From Rhodeus uyekii (taxonomy: Eukaryota; Chordata; Actinopteri; Cypriniformes; Acheilognathidae), in assembly GCA_037043235.1 (NCBI GenBank), contig JAWRVZ010000025.1:922001-986000 (forward strand): a stretch of DNA of 64,000 bases, in the 5' to 3' direction. A model generated the notes under the pieces. It was not told the origin of the DNA. It ran no database searches and saw only the letters and a program-made list of their open reading frames with translations. This document shows, one piece after another, positions 1-10,702 of this stretch; within the stretch, counting starts at the first letter, position 1, and every line of letters starts with the position of its first letter. A program made the position numbers and the translations under genes.

Positions 1-871
1 CAAATGATTCATGTTTCAAGATTGATGTATATGGATCGGCAGGATTTGTAATCAATGCATCAAGAAAATGACTTAATCATTAAACCAAGATTTCGAGAAA
101 TAAACTTCCCAGAGCAGAATAAGCGGTCAAAGCAGAGGATAAAAGAGCAAGATGGACAGAGGAAGAGAATAAACATGGAGTGGAGTGAAAGCAGCACCTT
201 GTCCTGGAGACGTTCCTAGAGCTCTGAGAGAGAAGAGATTTGAGTGAGGGTCTCTTGGGAGTGAGAGTTACTCTGAGGCTTGACATTTACAAGTGTTACA
301 CTCCATCCTCTCTCATCTGATCCAACCTGCCATTTTTCCTACCTCACTGCCTTGTAAATGGAGCCCAATAACGTAGCGGCCAAGCAAATCTCGCAGGGGC
401 CTCTGTCGCAGAGCTGGCCTTCCCCCTCAGGGCCGGCCTTCCCCCTCAGGGCCATCAGAAAAGGTAATGTACAGGTTTAAAATCCCACACATCTACATAA
501 CAGCAAATGTAAATCCACAACACTTTTTGTACACAAAGGAAATGTCAATCTGCTACACACTTGGCAGTGGCTGGCGTGTTTTCTCAATTTAAATTCTGCC
601 TGGTGCTCATGTAAAGCAATACTGATTCAACCTTGAGTGGCTAGTCTCTGGATGAGGCGGAAATTCAAAGCGACAGGCTGCGATTCATAGGAGATGGTTT
701 TTATCCCTGTGTCTGGCAGTTTATGCATTAGCATTTGCTCTAGTGGAAGTACGTGCGAATACACTGCTTGTGTAGGAGGGTAAATTGGTGCAGGATCTCT
801 TGAGAAACAATTAGACGGGCATCTGCAGAACATGGTCTTCATCTTCACTTGACAGATATGTAACACCTTTT

Positions 872-872
<1 letters not shown>
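1..872. other. Non-coding stretch, nothing recognised
   Basis: Mostly unique-looking AT-rich DNA. The only structure is a perfect 19-bp tandem duplication at 416-453, listed separately. Short open frames lack recognisable domains and codon bias. Confidence 0.5.
416..453. repeat. 19-bp perfect tandem duplication
   Basis: Two identical adjacent copies of a GC-rich unit that begins GGCCTTCCCC and ends CAGGGCC (416-434 and 435-453). The unit starts and ends with GGCC, so the junction reads GGCCGGCC. Seen directly. Confidence 0.85.

Positions 873-910
<38 letters not shown>
873..910. repeat. (CT)19 microsatellite
   Basis: An uninterrupted run of CT dinucleotides, read directly from the sequence. 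Confidence 0.97.
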
Positions 911-914
<4 letters not shown>

Positions 915-1198
915 CACTTAAACAGGAACTGAGGATTCCTACATTAGATTTACAGCTAAAACACTTGCACTTTTTGCCAAAGCAAACAACTCGCCGCCCA
1001 CAAGAAGCTCAGCACTGACGGCTTTATTAAAATGAAAGAGAATTTAGTGCGTTAAATAAGCTTATCAAGATAAGAAAACATGAAAATATGAAACCTATAA
1101 TGACAATCTTGATGCATGTAGGTCAGAGTGACACAATCCCTTTAAAAGCAGAATGTAATATTTGTATGATATCAAATATTATGATTTTCATGCATATA

Positions 1199-2036
1199 CA
1201 GTGGAACTTACTTATCTCGACCTCGGTTATCTCCCCAACTCAGTTATTTCGACGTTTTTGAAGTGGAACCGCCTAACTCCCTATTTTTCTTAGCATTTTC
1301 TTATCTGTTATGTTGATTATTTTATGTCGACGAACCCTGATATCTCGAGCACAAAAGAGGGACAAAGTCACCACTTTACATTGGTTATCTCGATCCCCGT
1401 GACTAATGATAGTACCTAGTTTGCGTTGCACATGCGCTGAGTTCGCGTTGCACGTGCATCATTCTGTATAATTGCTGTGTTTACGCTGTGAGCGAAATTG
1501 TGTTTGCTGTGTTGGAGAATATAATTGAAGGTTTGTATCGAGAATCGAAGGTGATTTTTATCGTATACTGGTAAATCTTGCAACGGCTGACGGAGTGGTT
1601 GACGAATGCCCAGATGACGAGCGTTATAGATGGGTTTCACACACTTCTCAAACATGTAAAGAGCGTAAGTACAAACCAGGAAACAGAAAACACTCTGACA
1701 AATATCATAAATAAAATAAGATAGAAACAGTAGATTATGATATACAACAGTCAGCAGTAGAGCCATCTCTCTCCTCACTCAAAAACACTCTCCTCCCCAT
1801 GCGCTCACACCAGAACAGTGCGCACAGAACTACATACGCTGTTGTAAAGGTATATTCCCAACATAAACAAAGTAGCCGTTACAATCTCTGCTGTTAGTTG
1901 GTGCACATATGCCTTTTATTCTTAGCAAACATATACAGTGTATAGCATGCCGATCGCTTCATCAAACAAATCACCATAATGGCTTTAGTTTTCTCGATCC
2001 TCAGTTATCTCAATGCTTTTTTTCGACTGTACTGCT
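1199..2036. mobile_element. Pogo/Tigger-like DNA transposon copy 1, decayed right end
   Basis: The left end is CAGTGGAAC preceded by TA, the expected pogo/Tc1-mariner target dinucleotide, followed by repeated 'ttatctcga' and 'ggttatctc' words. The right end carries the complementary 'tctcgatcctcagttatctcaa' type sequence, but its CCACTG terminus has decayed near 2030. It shares long blocks with the elements at 35415-37112 and 42195-42680. Relative to the 486-bp copy it contains about 310 extra bases (about 1578-1887) between 'ggtaaatc' and 'tctgctg'; these may be ancestral sequence lost from the shorter copy or a later insertion. No intact transposase is present. Assignment to pogo/Tigger rests on the terminal sequence and TA duplication. 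Confidence 0.75.
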
Positions 2037-2265
2037 GTTTACAATTTAAAACAAATATTTTTCAAAGAAATGCTGTTCTTTTAAAACCTCTATTCATCAA
2101 AAAAAGTAAAAATGGATTACAGTTTCCACAAAATAATGCAAATCAGCATAACTGTTTTCAAAATTAATAATAATAATTAAAAAAAAATCTTCAGCACCAA
2201 ATAAGAATATTAGAATGATTTCTGAAGGATCATTTACAGAATTTGCCATCACATGGATTAATTAC

Positions 2266-2570
2266 TGTGACGAAGGGTGTGTGGTAAAGCAATGTCTGCG
2301 GCGGGGAACAAGTGTGGAGATGAGCGGTGATAAGGAGGTCAAGTGTATGATAACTAACACCTGTCTCTAATTCCAGTGATTGGCAGAGAAATGGTGATAT
2401 AAGCTCCCCGCAGACCTGGGACAGGAAGTAAGAGACTGATTGCTGTGGTGGTTGTGACTGTATTTGGCAGAGACCCCACAGGATCTTGTTTGTGTTAAAT
2501 TTGGGAGTAAATAAAGATTGGATTACTTTCCACTCCAGACTTCTCCGTCGTCCTTCATTCAAACTTTACA
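2266..2570 (+). mobile_element. Probable solo LTR of an LTR retrotransposon
   Basis: The segment begins TGTGACGAAGG and ends TTTACA, giving the TG...CA ends of an LTR. It has a TATA-like GATATAAG at 2396-2403 and an AATAAA poly(A) signal at 2510-2515, in the order expected for U3-R-U5 on the plus strand. No internal retroelement genes lie beside it, hence 'solo'. No clean 5-bp target duplication was found, so the exact right edge is uncertain. The family is not determined. Confidence 0.5.
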
Positions 2571-2594
2571 AATTGGATTCTGATACAATTACTT

Positions 2595-2618
2595 AAAAAA
2601 AAAAAAAAAAAAAAAAAA
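2595..2618. repeat. Poly(A) tract of 24
   Basis: Homopolymer A run just downstream of the solo-LTR-like segment. It could be an old retroposon tail or simple slippage. Confidence 0.9.
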
Positions 2619-3705
2619 TTATTGAATAAATGTAGCCTTGGTGAGCATAAGTGACTCCTTTCAAAAACATTAAAAAATCTTACTAACACCAAAGTTTTGA
2701 ATGATTTTTTGGGGAATTTTGCGAATTTTGGGAGCATGTTCTCTTAACTTGTATAAAGCATAATTTACAATCACTGTACAGTGCACACTTGATCAGTAGT
2801 TCATCCATGTACACTTTAATGTCCCATTATTTTTTTACTATTATTTTTAAACTACATAAATGTTGTGTTTAGAACATTAACAGAACTAATAAATGTTATA
2901 TAAACTGTTATCTTTAAAAAAACAAAGCATGTAGGTTTTTAACACATCTAAAGTCTGTATATTTTCAGTTTGAGTTTATTTGAATTATGGTTAATTTAAT
3001 TACTATTATTTAGTTTAGTTTAAATGTAATTATTGCTAATACAAATCAGGGTTTAATATACTTATACACATGTAAAAACCAATGTGATGTAATAAAGCTC
3101 ATATAATAGTTAGAATAATACATATTAATATAATAGGTAGATAGACCTCATTTCAATGACCATTTGTTGAAACATTAAACGCCACAAAAAAAGTGCCAAA
3201 ACTGTATTTATTTTATGCATTTAGTAAAACTCAGTTTTAGACTTTGAAAAACAAAGATTTTTGTTTCATATAAAAAGTAAAGCACAAATTGTATTGCAAT
3301 TATTTGATAAGCTCTACAAATGACGTTAAGTAAAGTTTAAAAACAGTATAGATTAAAAGATCAGATTCTTAGGATTTAAGAATTGATATAATCATCAAAA
3401 TTATTTATTTTTTAAATCTATGTTTCAAACCAATAGTGATCAAATCAGAAAAAGTAGCAAAAATAGCTATGCAGTTATGTGTAATTCCGATACCACAGTT
3501 ATAAACCAGCGTCTGTAAGAGCTCAAAAGAATCAAGTCCATTTAAAGACATTAAATGGTTATTATCTTCACAGATTTGCAGCACAGATTTTATTCTTTCA
3601 TGCTCTCTTTCTTTCTCCAGAATTTCAGTGAAAACTGTATTTTCTCCTTTGCTTCTAAAACCCATTTATTATGTTGGTATCTCTTTTTCCTTTTGCTGAT
3701 CTGCG
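2619..3705. other. AT-rich non-coding stretch
   Basis: Strongly AT-rich with many TTAAT and ATTATT words. No open frame with recognisable content and no clear repeat ends. Confidence 0.5.
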
Positions 3706-3743
3706 TTTTTTTTTTTTTTTTTTTTTTGGGGGGGGGGGGGGGG
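3706..3743. repeat. T22-G16 bipartite homopolymer
   Basis: A run of about 22 T directly followed by about 16 G. Similar bipartite tracts occur at 29710-29734 (T11 G14) and 56379-56408 (A12 TT G16). The G run is long enough to form a G-quadruplex in principle. Exact run lengths depend on sequencing accuracy. Confidence 0.9.
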
Positions 3744-4415
3744 CATGTTATAATATGTTCACCCCCCCTCCCTCTTTTCCTTTTGCCATTAGGCATCACT
3801 GAATAATTGATAGCTGGAAACGAATAGTGGGTTCATAGCTCGTGTGCTCCAACTTTTATTTCCATCTTGTTGCCAGCATATTTATCTGCATTTCCCTTCC
3901 AACAACACAGATGTCTTAGAAACCGCTGCCTCCAGCCAATGAATGATGACTACACAGCTACTTCATACCTCAGAGTACATTTTCAAAGTGTGTTTCCTTC
4001 TTTCCTTTCCAATGCATTTTAAAGTCAGATAGGCCGGTTATATTCTATCACATGTGCTAAAACAACTACCTTAAAGAAGCACACATATACAGATGGATGA
4101 ACACAGGTACAGAGAGAGAAAAAGAGAATGACAGACAAAAAAGAAAGAAAGAGCCAATATGAAAAAGAATTTCATTACATGAAATGTGACCTTTTGAAAA
4201 TAGCTTTGCCTGAAACTTCACATATACACACCATCATTCACAAAAACACACATATCACCTTAAACATACACAACAACAACACACACACACTAGCTGTGGC
4301 ATAGATTTAATTTAAACCAAAAGTGAGATAAAACAAATCCTATGAAATAAATAGGAACAAAGTATAACAAAATAATAGGAATTAATAGGAACAAAATAAC
4401 AAATATGTATTATTT

Positions 4416-4500
4416 ATTTGATAAATATTGAGTAAAAAACATTTTTTATCTGTGAAATTCCCACAGATAAAAAATGTTTATTACTCAATATTTATCAAAT
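4416..4500. repeat. Long near-perfect hairpin (39-bp arms, 7-nt loop)
   Basis: Left arm 4416-4454 is complementary to right arm 4462-4500 with one mismatch; the spacer is 7 nt (4455-4461). The stem is AT-rich and contains TTTTTTATCTGTG against CACAGATAAAAAAT. The tetranucleotide repeat begins immediately to the right. It could be a foldback MITE remnant, a replication-template-switch product or a miRNA-like hairpin. The sequence alone does not decide. Confidence 0.9.
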
Positions 4501-4517
4501 ACCAGTCTAGATATGTC

Positions 4518-4724
4518 TACCTATTTATCTGTCTGTCTATATGTCTGTCTGTCTGTTCTATCAACCCATTTACCTGCCTGTCTGTCTCTCTCTCTATCTA
4601 TCTGCCTATTTTTCTATCTCTGGCTGTCTGTTACTTGCTCCATCTACCCACTTACCTGTCTGCCTGTTTATCCATCTGTCTGTCTATTTGCTCCTTCCAT
4701 CCATATATCTATCCATCTATCTAC
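4518..4724. repeat. Imperfect (CTGT/CTAT/CCAT)n tetranucleotide array
   Basis: About 200 bases of degenerate CTGT, CTAT and CCAT units. This explains the Cys/Leu/Ser/Tyr-rich open frames in all three plus frames here, which should not be called genes. Confidence 0.95.
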
Positions 4725-4730
4725 AGAAGA

Positions 4731-5534
4731 ATAAGAAGAAGAATGACACCAGGAAAGACTGTATGCATACCCAAGTGTGCATATGACTGTGCATTTAAAT
4801 AAGAAATATCTGGAAGTGGAATGAGAGGCGTTTGAACAAGTCTAATGTGATTTTCATAACCCTTATTTCAACTGTGCGTGTTAGGAAAAAGTGTGAACAA
4901 TATATTGCTTCAATGCCACAAGTTCCCTGGCACAAAGTCACACAGTGAGAGATCATTTTCCAAGCTTCCAGCTCACTCTACTCAGAAAGCAATCAGCTAA
5001 TTCAAAGCAGTCTGCGCTCTGACTAGCCCACCAGCTGTCACCAGCCAACAACTTCGGGAAAAATTCTTCCACAAATATGGTGTTTGTTTTGGCGAAGAAA
5101 AACAAAACAAAATACACATCAAAAATCAATACGAAACATCAATGTAAATCTGCACCCACAGGGCAAAGTAGACAATTGCAAAATCATCAAATCATATCAT
5201 TCTGTTATTGCTGGTGGCATGCATGGAAGTCTTAAAAAAGTGTTTGAATGTGGACATAATTTGTCAGTGTGCGTGTGTCAATCTGAATGTGTGTGTCTTA
5301 AAGCAGTGAAACACACTGGACCCCTTCAGAAAGCAGACAGGCTTCATTACTGCACAGTGGGTTTCATGACTGCCATTATATAAAGAAGAAATAGACAAGG
5401 GGTTTGACAGTTGTAAAGGAATGATGGGTTGGGGGGTGGTTGTCAGAGAGACTGATGCTGATTGGGGTCAAGTCTGTAAAATCATTCACAAAAATAAAAT
5501 AAAAAATAGGTGGAATGTAAAAAAATTCAGTTAC
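4731..5534. other. Non-coding stretch, nothing recognised
   Basis: No domain-bearing open frame and no terminal repeats found. Content is ordinary AT-rich intergenic-like DNA. Confidence 0.45.
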
Positions 5535-5745
5535 AAGCTGATCCAACTGGCCTGAAGTTCATCACAGCAATTCATATCGTAAGTTAGTTGAGTGTACAGC
5601 CTCCAAGTACCTGTATGTACTCACAACAATGTCTGGGCATGCATCTGATGAGATGGCAGATGGTTTTCTAGGGAATCTCCTCTCAGACCTGGATCAGGGC
5701 ATCAGTGAACTCCTAGACAGCCTGTGGTGATACTTGATGGCTTTG
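5535..5745 (-). pseudogene. Tc1-like transposase, C-terminal remnant
   Basis: Minus-strand translation, with stops and frame changes, gives a recognisable Tc1/mariner transposase tail: a segment like DALIQV-EEIP followed by LIRCMPRHC, corresponding to the conserved 'W..IP...I..LI.SMPRR' end of the DDE domain. The matching N-terminal part lies about 0.6 kb to the right (6262-6610), in the order expected for one minus-strand gene. The DDE core between them is missing and the gap is filled by two SINE copies and a hAT fragment. Non-functional. Confidence 0.65.
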
Positions 5746-5793
5746 GATGCTCTAGTACATAACATTCACATAAATTTTCAATTGGAGCTACAG

Positions 5794-5932
5794 GCTTTCC
5801 TATAGCTCAAACAGTAGAATGTGGTGCTTGCAATGTCATGGGTTCAATTCCCAGGGAAAGCACGAACTGATTAGAATGTCAATGTGTACCTTGAATGCAA
5901 TATAAGTCGCTTTGGATAAAAGCGGATCAGCG
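5794..5932 (+). mobile_element. tRNA-like SINE copy 1
   Basis: The 5' part resembles a tRNA with A-box-like 'tagctcaaacagtagaatg' and B-box-like 'gggttcaattccc' at about 5841-5853. The 3' part ends in AAGTCGCTTTGGATAAAAG, the same tail found on the L2-like LINE at 16510-17543. This fits a SINE mobilised by L2 machinery. The end is cut by the hAT-like segment to the right. Confidence 0.8.
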
Positions 5933-5959
5933 CTTCGACCTGTCGTCCGTAGGTTTTTT

Positions 5960-6054
5960 TTTTTTTTTTTTAGAATCAAACATTGGTCTGCGAGCCATAT
6001 GCAGGCATCAAAAGAGCCACATATGGCTTGCGAGCCATAGGTTCCCGACCCCTG
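5960..6054. mobile_element. hAT-like terminal fragment
   Basis: Right end reads 'gagccataggttcccgacccctg', the complement of a CAGGGGTCGGGAACC-type hAT terminus, preceded by 'agagccacatatggct'. A 17-T run lies at the left side. A matching left end and an 8-bp duplication were not found, so only the right end is supported. Confidence 0.5.
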
Positions 6055-6109
6055 CACTAGAGGATGTCAGGCCCTCAAGCCACCCTCATGAAGTCTGTTT
6101 CCTGTATAT

Positions 6110-6261
6110 TTCCTGTATCTCAATCAGTAGAGCATTGGTGTTTACAACACTAAGGTCATGGGTCGATCCCAGGGAAAGCAAGAATTGATTCAATGTGTAT
6201 CTTGAATGCAACGTAAGTCACTTTGGATAAAAGTGTCTGCCAAATGCATAAATGTAAATGT
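6110..6261 (+). mobile_element. tRNA-like SINE copy 2
   Basis: Same family as copy 1: 'tatctcaatcagtagagcattgg', the B-box-like 'gggtcgatccc', and the tail AAGTCACTTTGGATAAAAG followed by 'tgtctgccaaatgcataaatgtaaatg'. It interrupts the minus-strand Tc1-like transposase remnant. Confidence 0.85.
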
Positions 6262-6610
6262 CTGTTTCTGATAGTTTGGTCAGAAACATGCACACCAGTA
6301 GTCTGCAGGAGGTCATTTTTATTTATTGTGCTTCTCCTGTTCCTCCTCACATAAAGGAACATATACTGCTCCTGCTGCTGGGTTGTACGTCCCTGCCCAG
6401 ATCTCCTTGTGTAATGGACTGTCTCCCTTTATGTCCTCCTTGCTCTTGAAATTGTGATGAAAGACACAACAAATCTCCTTGTGACGATACATATGGTTGT
6501 GCCATCCTAGAGGAGCAGAATTGCCTGTGCAACCTGATTGAGTTGCAAGTGCTACAGACAGTGCTACAGACAGTGACAAGGACCCTGAAAAACCCCACAA
6601 AACTAAAGAC
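6262..6610 (-). pseudogene. Tc1-like transposase, N-terminal remnant
   Basis: On the minus strand, around 6265-6370, the frame reads FLYVRRNRRSTI and then LLQTTGVHVSDQTIRNR. This resembles the second helix-turn-helix of Tc1-like transposases of the type 'ATGVRVSDQTVRNRLH'. Upstream residues such as a QSITQGDLGRDV segment fit the first DNA-binding helix region. Reading ends abruptly where SINE copy 2 begins. It pairs with the C-terminal remnant at 5535-5745. No intact start or catalytic residues remain. Confidence 0.6.
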
Positions 6611-6619
6611 CAATCAGGC

Positions 6620-9084
6620 AGGAAGTATAAGGAGAGAGCAATAATCTGTGGTCACCACCTGCAAAATCATTCACTTTTTGGTAGTTGTCTTGCTGTTGCT
6701 GTTGCATCAAAGCAAGTGAAACTAATTCACAAATCACATATGCTCCCTAATTGAACAGACTGATATGCCTGAAGTTTAATTGACTTTGCTTTATACTGTG
6801 ATTAAGTGTTCCCTTAAAAAATTGTAACATATAGTATATGTGAGCTATTATAAAATAGCTCACTTAGATGATTGAAGTCAAGATAGAGAGAATAATAAAA
6901 TATAGTGTTCGTGCAGTCCAATTTTCATGTCTATTATAAGTCATTATCATATTTAACATTTTCTATTAAAATAAATGAATCCTCTTCTTGCAAGCACACA
7001 GGCAGAGTTTATAGGATTTCATCATATCATGAATATTCACAGATTAAAAACTGTAAGAGACATGTTCAGAGAGACTGATGGATGTTTCTTGGGTTAGTTT
7101 TGCCCTATCATTTCCTTCACTGTCACACACATTCAAAACCACTAGGCCTCAAGGCTTTGGCCTGGTGCATGATGGTTAGTGGTTTGTATAGAGCAGGCTG
7201 CTACCGTATTCATTATGCATGCCCTCTCTCTGACGCACACGGTAATAGAAATTAATGTATTCATATCTGTATCAAAGTATGCGCTATCTTACTTTATTTT
7301 ACAGGGTATTCTCATGCTGCAAGACTTCTTTGGTTCAGTCCCTGAAATCCCTGATCAGAATTATCTGACGGATCTCTGCTGATTAATTTATGTGTTGTTG
7401 CTCCTCAGCAGAGACATTTGGGCAAGGTTGAGAAAGGGTTGCTAATGTGATGTGACAGTTTGGCAAAAGAAGAGGAGGGGAGGAGAGGAAGTGCGAGAGA
7501 TCAGAAGAGTTTTCTCAAAAGTCAGGTCAAAAGTCAAGCTCAGTTTCTGCCACAAACTTTTTTTCTCTCCCTTTATGGTTATTTCTATCTGTTATTAATA
7601 TAGTTGTTTCTATGGATCTGTTTTGCAATACAGTATCTTTTTATATATATATATATTTTCTACTGTTGTCCTTTCAAAAGATAATAATAGACGTCATTTT
7701 TGGTGTAGATGGGTAGGTCATGTCCCCATCACTTGTTTGCCACTGTTGATTTTGTCCACACCACTTTATGAAAATAGCTTGAGCAGAAATGTCTCTAATA
7801 CAATCCAAGCAGCTGCCATTGTTTCATGTGTATTAAAATAAGTGTCAATCTGGCACTGAAATTTGTCATTTCATTTTTTGAGTGATTGTTGCTGTTGTTA
7901 TCAGTGGCAGAAAGTGACAAGAGCAATGTTCTTCCAGCACACTCTCTAATCTATTGCTTTTAAACCCTGATATCTGGATCAGAAACACTTGTAAACGCAA
8001 AAATATAGTAATGATGCCCATACGAGGCATACAGAGCCGTCTGCACAGCGCTGCTTCAAGTCGAACACACATAATGGCTCTCTTTATGAATGGGCCATCC
8101 AAACATTGGTTCACCCGACTAATTAGCTCAAAACAAAACGCCGCTTGGAGACGCACAAAAGATCTGCTCTGAATTTATGAATAATATTTTTGTTGGAAAA
8201 ATGTAGCAAACCTAGACAATATTGTCTATAAAATATAATGATGATATTAATAATTTTATTTTCAATAGCGCCTATAAATGAGCTTCTCAAAGTTCTTTAC
8301 AAGGTAAAGAAATATTTTTTTTAATAAGTCAACAATAGTACACTGGTGTATTAAAACAAAAATACCAGTAAGAGAAAAAAAAGTGTTTTCAAATATGTTT
8401 AAAAAAAATTCCAAGACACTGTGCTTCCCAAAAATCAACTGGAACCTTCCCAAAACCTGGGAAACATGGAAAGACCATGTTTATGAGACAGCCATTAAAC
8501 AGTGACAATATCCGACAAGGACGAGGGGAACATGAGAGTGTTTTAAACAAGAGGAAATGGGAAGCAGCTGACACGACTAACATGGTAATTTTCACAGATC
8601 ATCACATCAAAAATTGATTTAGCAAAATAGTAAATAATAAATTTTTCATAACCTAATTAATTGACATGCGCTACGCCATCCTCATTTTGTGATAAGCACA
8701 TTTGAGAACCGACCCTACCACTTTTTAAAAAAGTGTGATGGTCATGGAACAAGACTTCAGTAATAGCTACTTTCAGTCAGCTTACAAAAATCCCCTGTAC
8801 ACTACCTCTGTTTTTCTCTATAGGATGCATGAAGCAAGTGAGGCAGAGAGCTGTACTTAGACTGTATGGAGGCCACATCACTCTGTTACTTAGCAACTTG
8901 TCAAGAAAAGCCTGAGTCACTGCCTCTCTCCACAGTATGATCTAGCTGACTAATCAAAGGTCAAGTCAAAGGTTTGCCCAGCTTTTCTAAATCACAGAAA
9001 TGACTGTTCCGCATTCAGACATCCAGATTGGACAGAATCAGTTAACTGCATTAAATTCTGGTTAAAACCCTTATTCATTTAACA
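6620..9084. other. Non-coding stretch with few repeats
   Basis: No defendable gene. A possible splice acceptor at about 7300 followed by a 26-codon frame was considered and rejected. The 8010-8170 stretch has more balanced composition and a TAATTAG homeodomain-type core but cannot be shown to be conserved from sequence alone. Confidence 0.4.
8250..8315. repeat. Short interspersed-repeat end ('tttatttt..atagcgc')
   Basis: Contains 'ttttattttcaatagcgcctataaatgagcttctcaaagttctttaca'. It shares the layout 'TTTATT..ATAGCGC..TTCTCAAAG..CTTTACA' with 26585-26640 and, more distantly, 10233-10300. This arrangement is common in teleost interspersed repeats; the family is not named here. Confidence 0.45.
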
Positions 9085-9124
9085 CAATGGTTCTCAACTG
9101 GTGGGGCACAGATCAATACATGCA

Positions 9125-9225
9125 GGTTAACCAAATTATTATATATATTTTTTTCTCTTTCAGTAACCCATTTTTGTGTTGATTTTGACATTTGTTTTTG
9201 GATCATTGTCCTGATCGAAGATCCA
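9125..9225 (-). pseudogene. Tc1-like transposase fragment (DNDPK motif region)
   Basis: Minus-strand reading yields QDNDPKTNVKINTKMGY when one frame change is allowed. This matches the Tc1-family block around the second catalytic aspartate (QDNDPKHT..). Only about 30 codons survive. Confidence 0.6.
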
Positions 9226-10231
9226 ACCACAAGGTCAAAGATCGAAGATCCAACCACTCATTGGCTTTCGGATCCAACCCAAAGGCCAATGAGAGTGAAA
9301 GAGTAGAGAGCCAAGAGAGAGAGAGCACATCCGGTGTCAGATATTTTAAAGAACACAGGGATGTGCCCATTGTTTCCTGTAGATCACTAGATTGGAAGTG
9401 TAGAGCAGGAAATGTCCCTTTGTTTCTGTTCCCAACTAATTAGAATATTTTACGATCCCATTTGAATTGGACAGACTTTGGTTCAACAGAGTGATAGAAA
9501 TTAAATAATGCATTTTAGCATTGCACAATATACATCATCCTTTCAAGAATATAAAGACAAGAATATAGATACCAAACATGATGGGGCAGAAAGACGTAGG
9601 CAAAGGAGTCTCTCTTTACACAAGGTTTAAACGTCTTAACTTATTAGCAAAACATAACTAAAAGGATTACAACATGAATGGCATGCATACATAAATAATA
9701 ATACATCATATTCAGGTTGAGATTTGAGTTATATAGAATACGTACACATTTTTGTGCATTTAGTGTAGGTGTAGTGTGGGCTGGATGAGAGGACTTTGTT
9801 TAGTGTCCAAAGGGCCATAAACCTACTTGGTCTCAGACTTAGCGGTATCGCTAAATTGTTATTAACAGCGATCTTTGTTATTTCATGCTTAAAGTCTTAC
9901 TCTGTGTTAACTCAAAAATCACAAACCGATATTGGTGTTTTATCAATCATTCTGAGCCACTGTCCAGACGCTACAAAGGTATCCAGGACTTCCTTTAAAA
10001 AAAAATAGGCCTAAAATTTCACAGATCCAGTGGTTTATTTAACAATGAGCATTGGGTACTTTTTGGGTGCTTGTTTGCACCAAACTAATCTAAAGCAACA
10101 TGTAAGGATTGTTTTTTTTTTTGTTTTTTTTATCTTTCTGACCCCAAGACTCAACTAATCTCTGCAATTCTCCAGCTATGATCCTTAGAGAGACTTTGGC
10201 CACTCAAACATTCCTCCTCGCCGTGCAATAT

Positions 10232-10330
10232 AGTTCAAGTTCGTTTTATTTATAGAGCACATTTAAAAATGGCCAAAGGCCAACCAAAGTGCTGTACAAC
10301 AGGTTGAAGAAAATTGTACATAAAGTATAA
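10232..10330. repeat. Interspersed-repeat end with 'ccaaagtgctgtaca'
   Basis: Contains 'ttcgttttatttatagagcacatttaaaa' followed by 'ccaaagtgctgtacaa', a layout typical of teleost interspersed-repeat 3' ends and resembling 26585-26640. No coding content. Confidence 0.5.
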
Positions 10331-10443
10331 AATAAACTATAAAATAAGAAATAAAAATATAAAATAAACAGAAAAAAACAAAAACAGAAACAACAACAAA
10401 AAACTGAGAAGCAGAGGCAAAGAGATATAGTCACCATATACAC

Positions 10444-10448
<5 letters not shown>

Positions 10449-10480
<32 letters not shown>
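10449..10480. repeat. (CA)16 microsatellite
   Basis: Direct run of CA units. It produces the Cys/Val repeats in the overlapping minus-strand frame. Confidence 0.96.
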
Positions 10481-10486
<6 letters not shown>

Positions 10487-10702
10487 TGCATAACTAACTG
10501 CACATAAATAAATACCTCAAATAACAACATATTATACACCAAATGCGAGAGAGTTTTAGGCATGATTTAAACTCAGATAAAATATAATGCATATATAGAG
10601 GTATCTGGCCTTTCCCATCACAGAATCTCCTCTGAAAATAGGCTCACCACCTGATGCCCAGTTAAATCTGGCCCCTGAAGCAAAACCAGTTGAGATCCAC
10701 TG

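Larger units (their letters stand above)
9085..10702. mobile_element. Possible decayed hAT element
   Basis: Left terminus CAATGGTTCTCAACTGG (9085) and right terminus whose complement is CAGTGGATCTCAACTGG (ends 10702) form hAT-type inverted ends. The flanking octamers 'atttaaca' and 'atctaagg' agree at five of eight positions, a weak target-duplication signal. No hAT transposase is recognisable inside. The interior holds a Tc1 fragment, a CA repeat and another interspersed repeat. The two ends may belong to separate insertions. Confidence 0.35.

Noticed and set aside
4428..4802. Cys/Ser/Leu-rich open frames in three plus frames
   Set aside because: Produced by the tetranucleotide array; all three frames look alike.
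5800..5870. tRNA gene
   Set aside because: A- and B-box-like sequences belong to a SINE: no cloverleaf acceptor pairing, and the segment is followed by the LINE-type tail.
7179..7382. Possible terminal exon: acceptor-like 'ttattttacag' then 26 codons to a TGA
   Set aside because: No recognisable domain, donor partner or other exons nearby. One AG acceptor is expected by chance.
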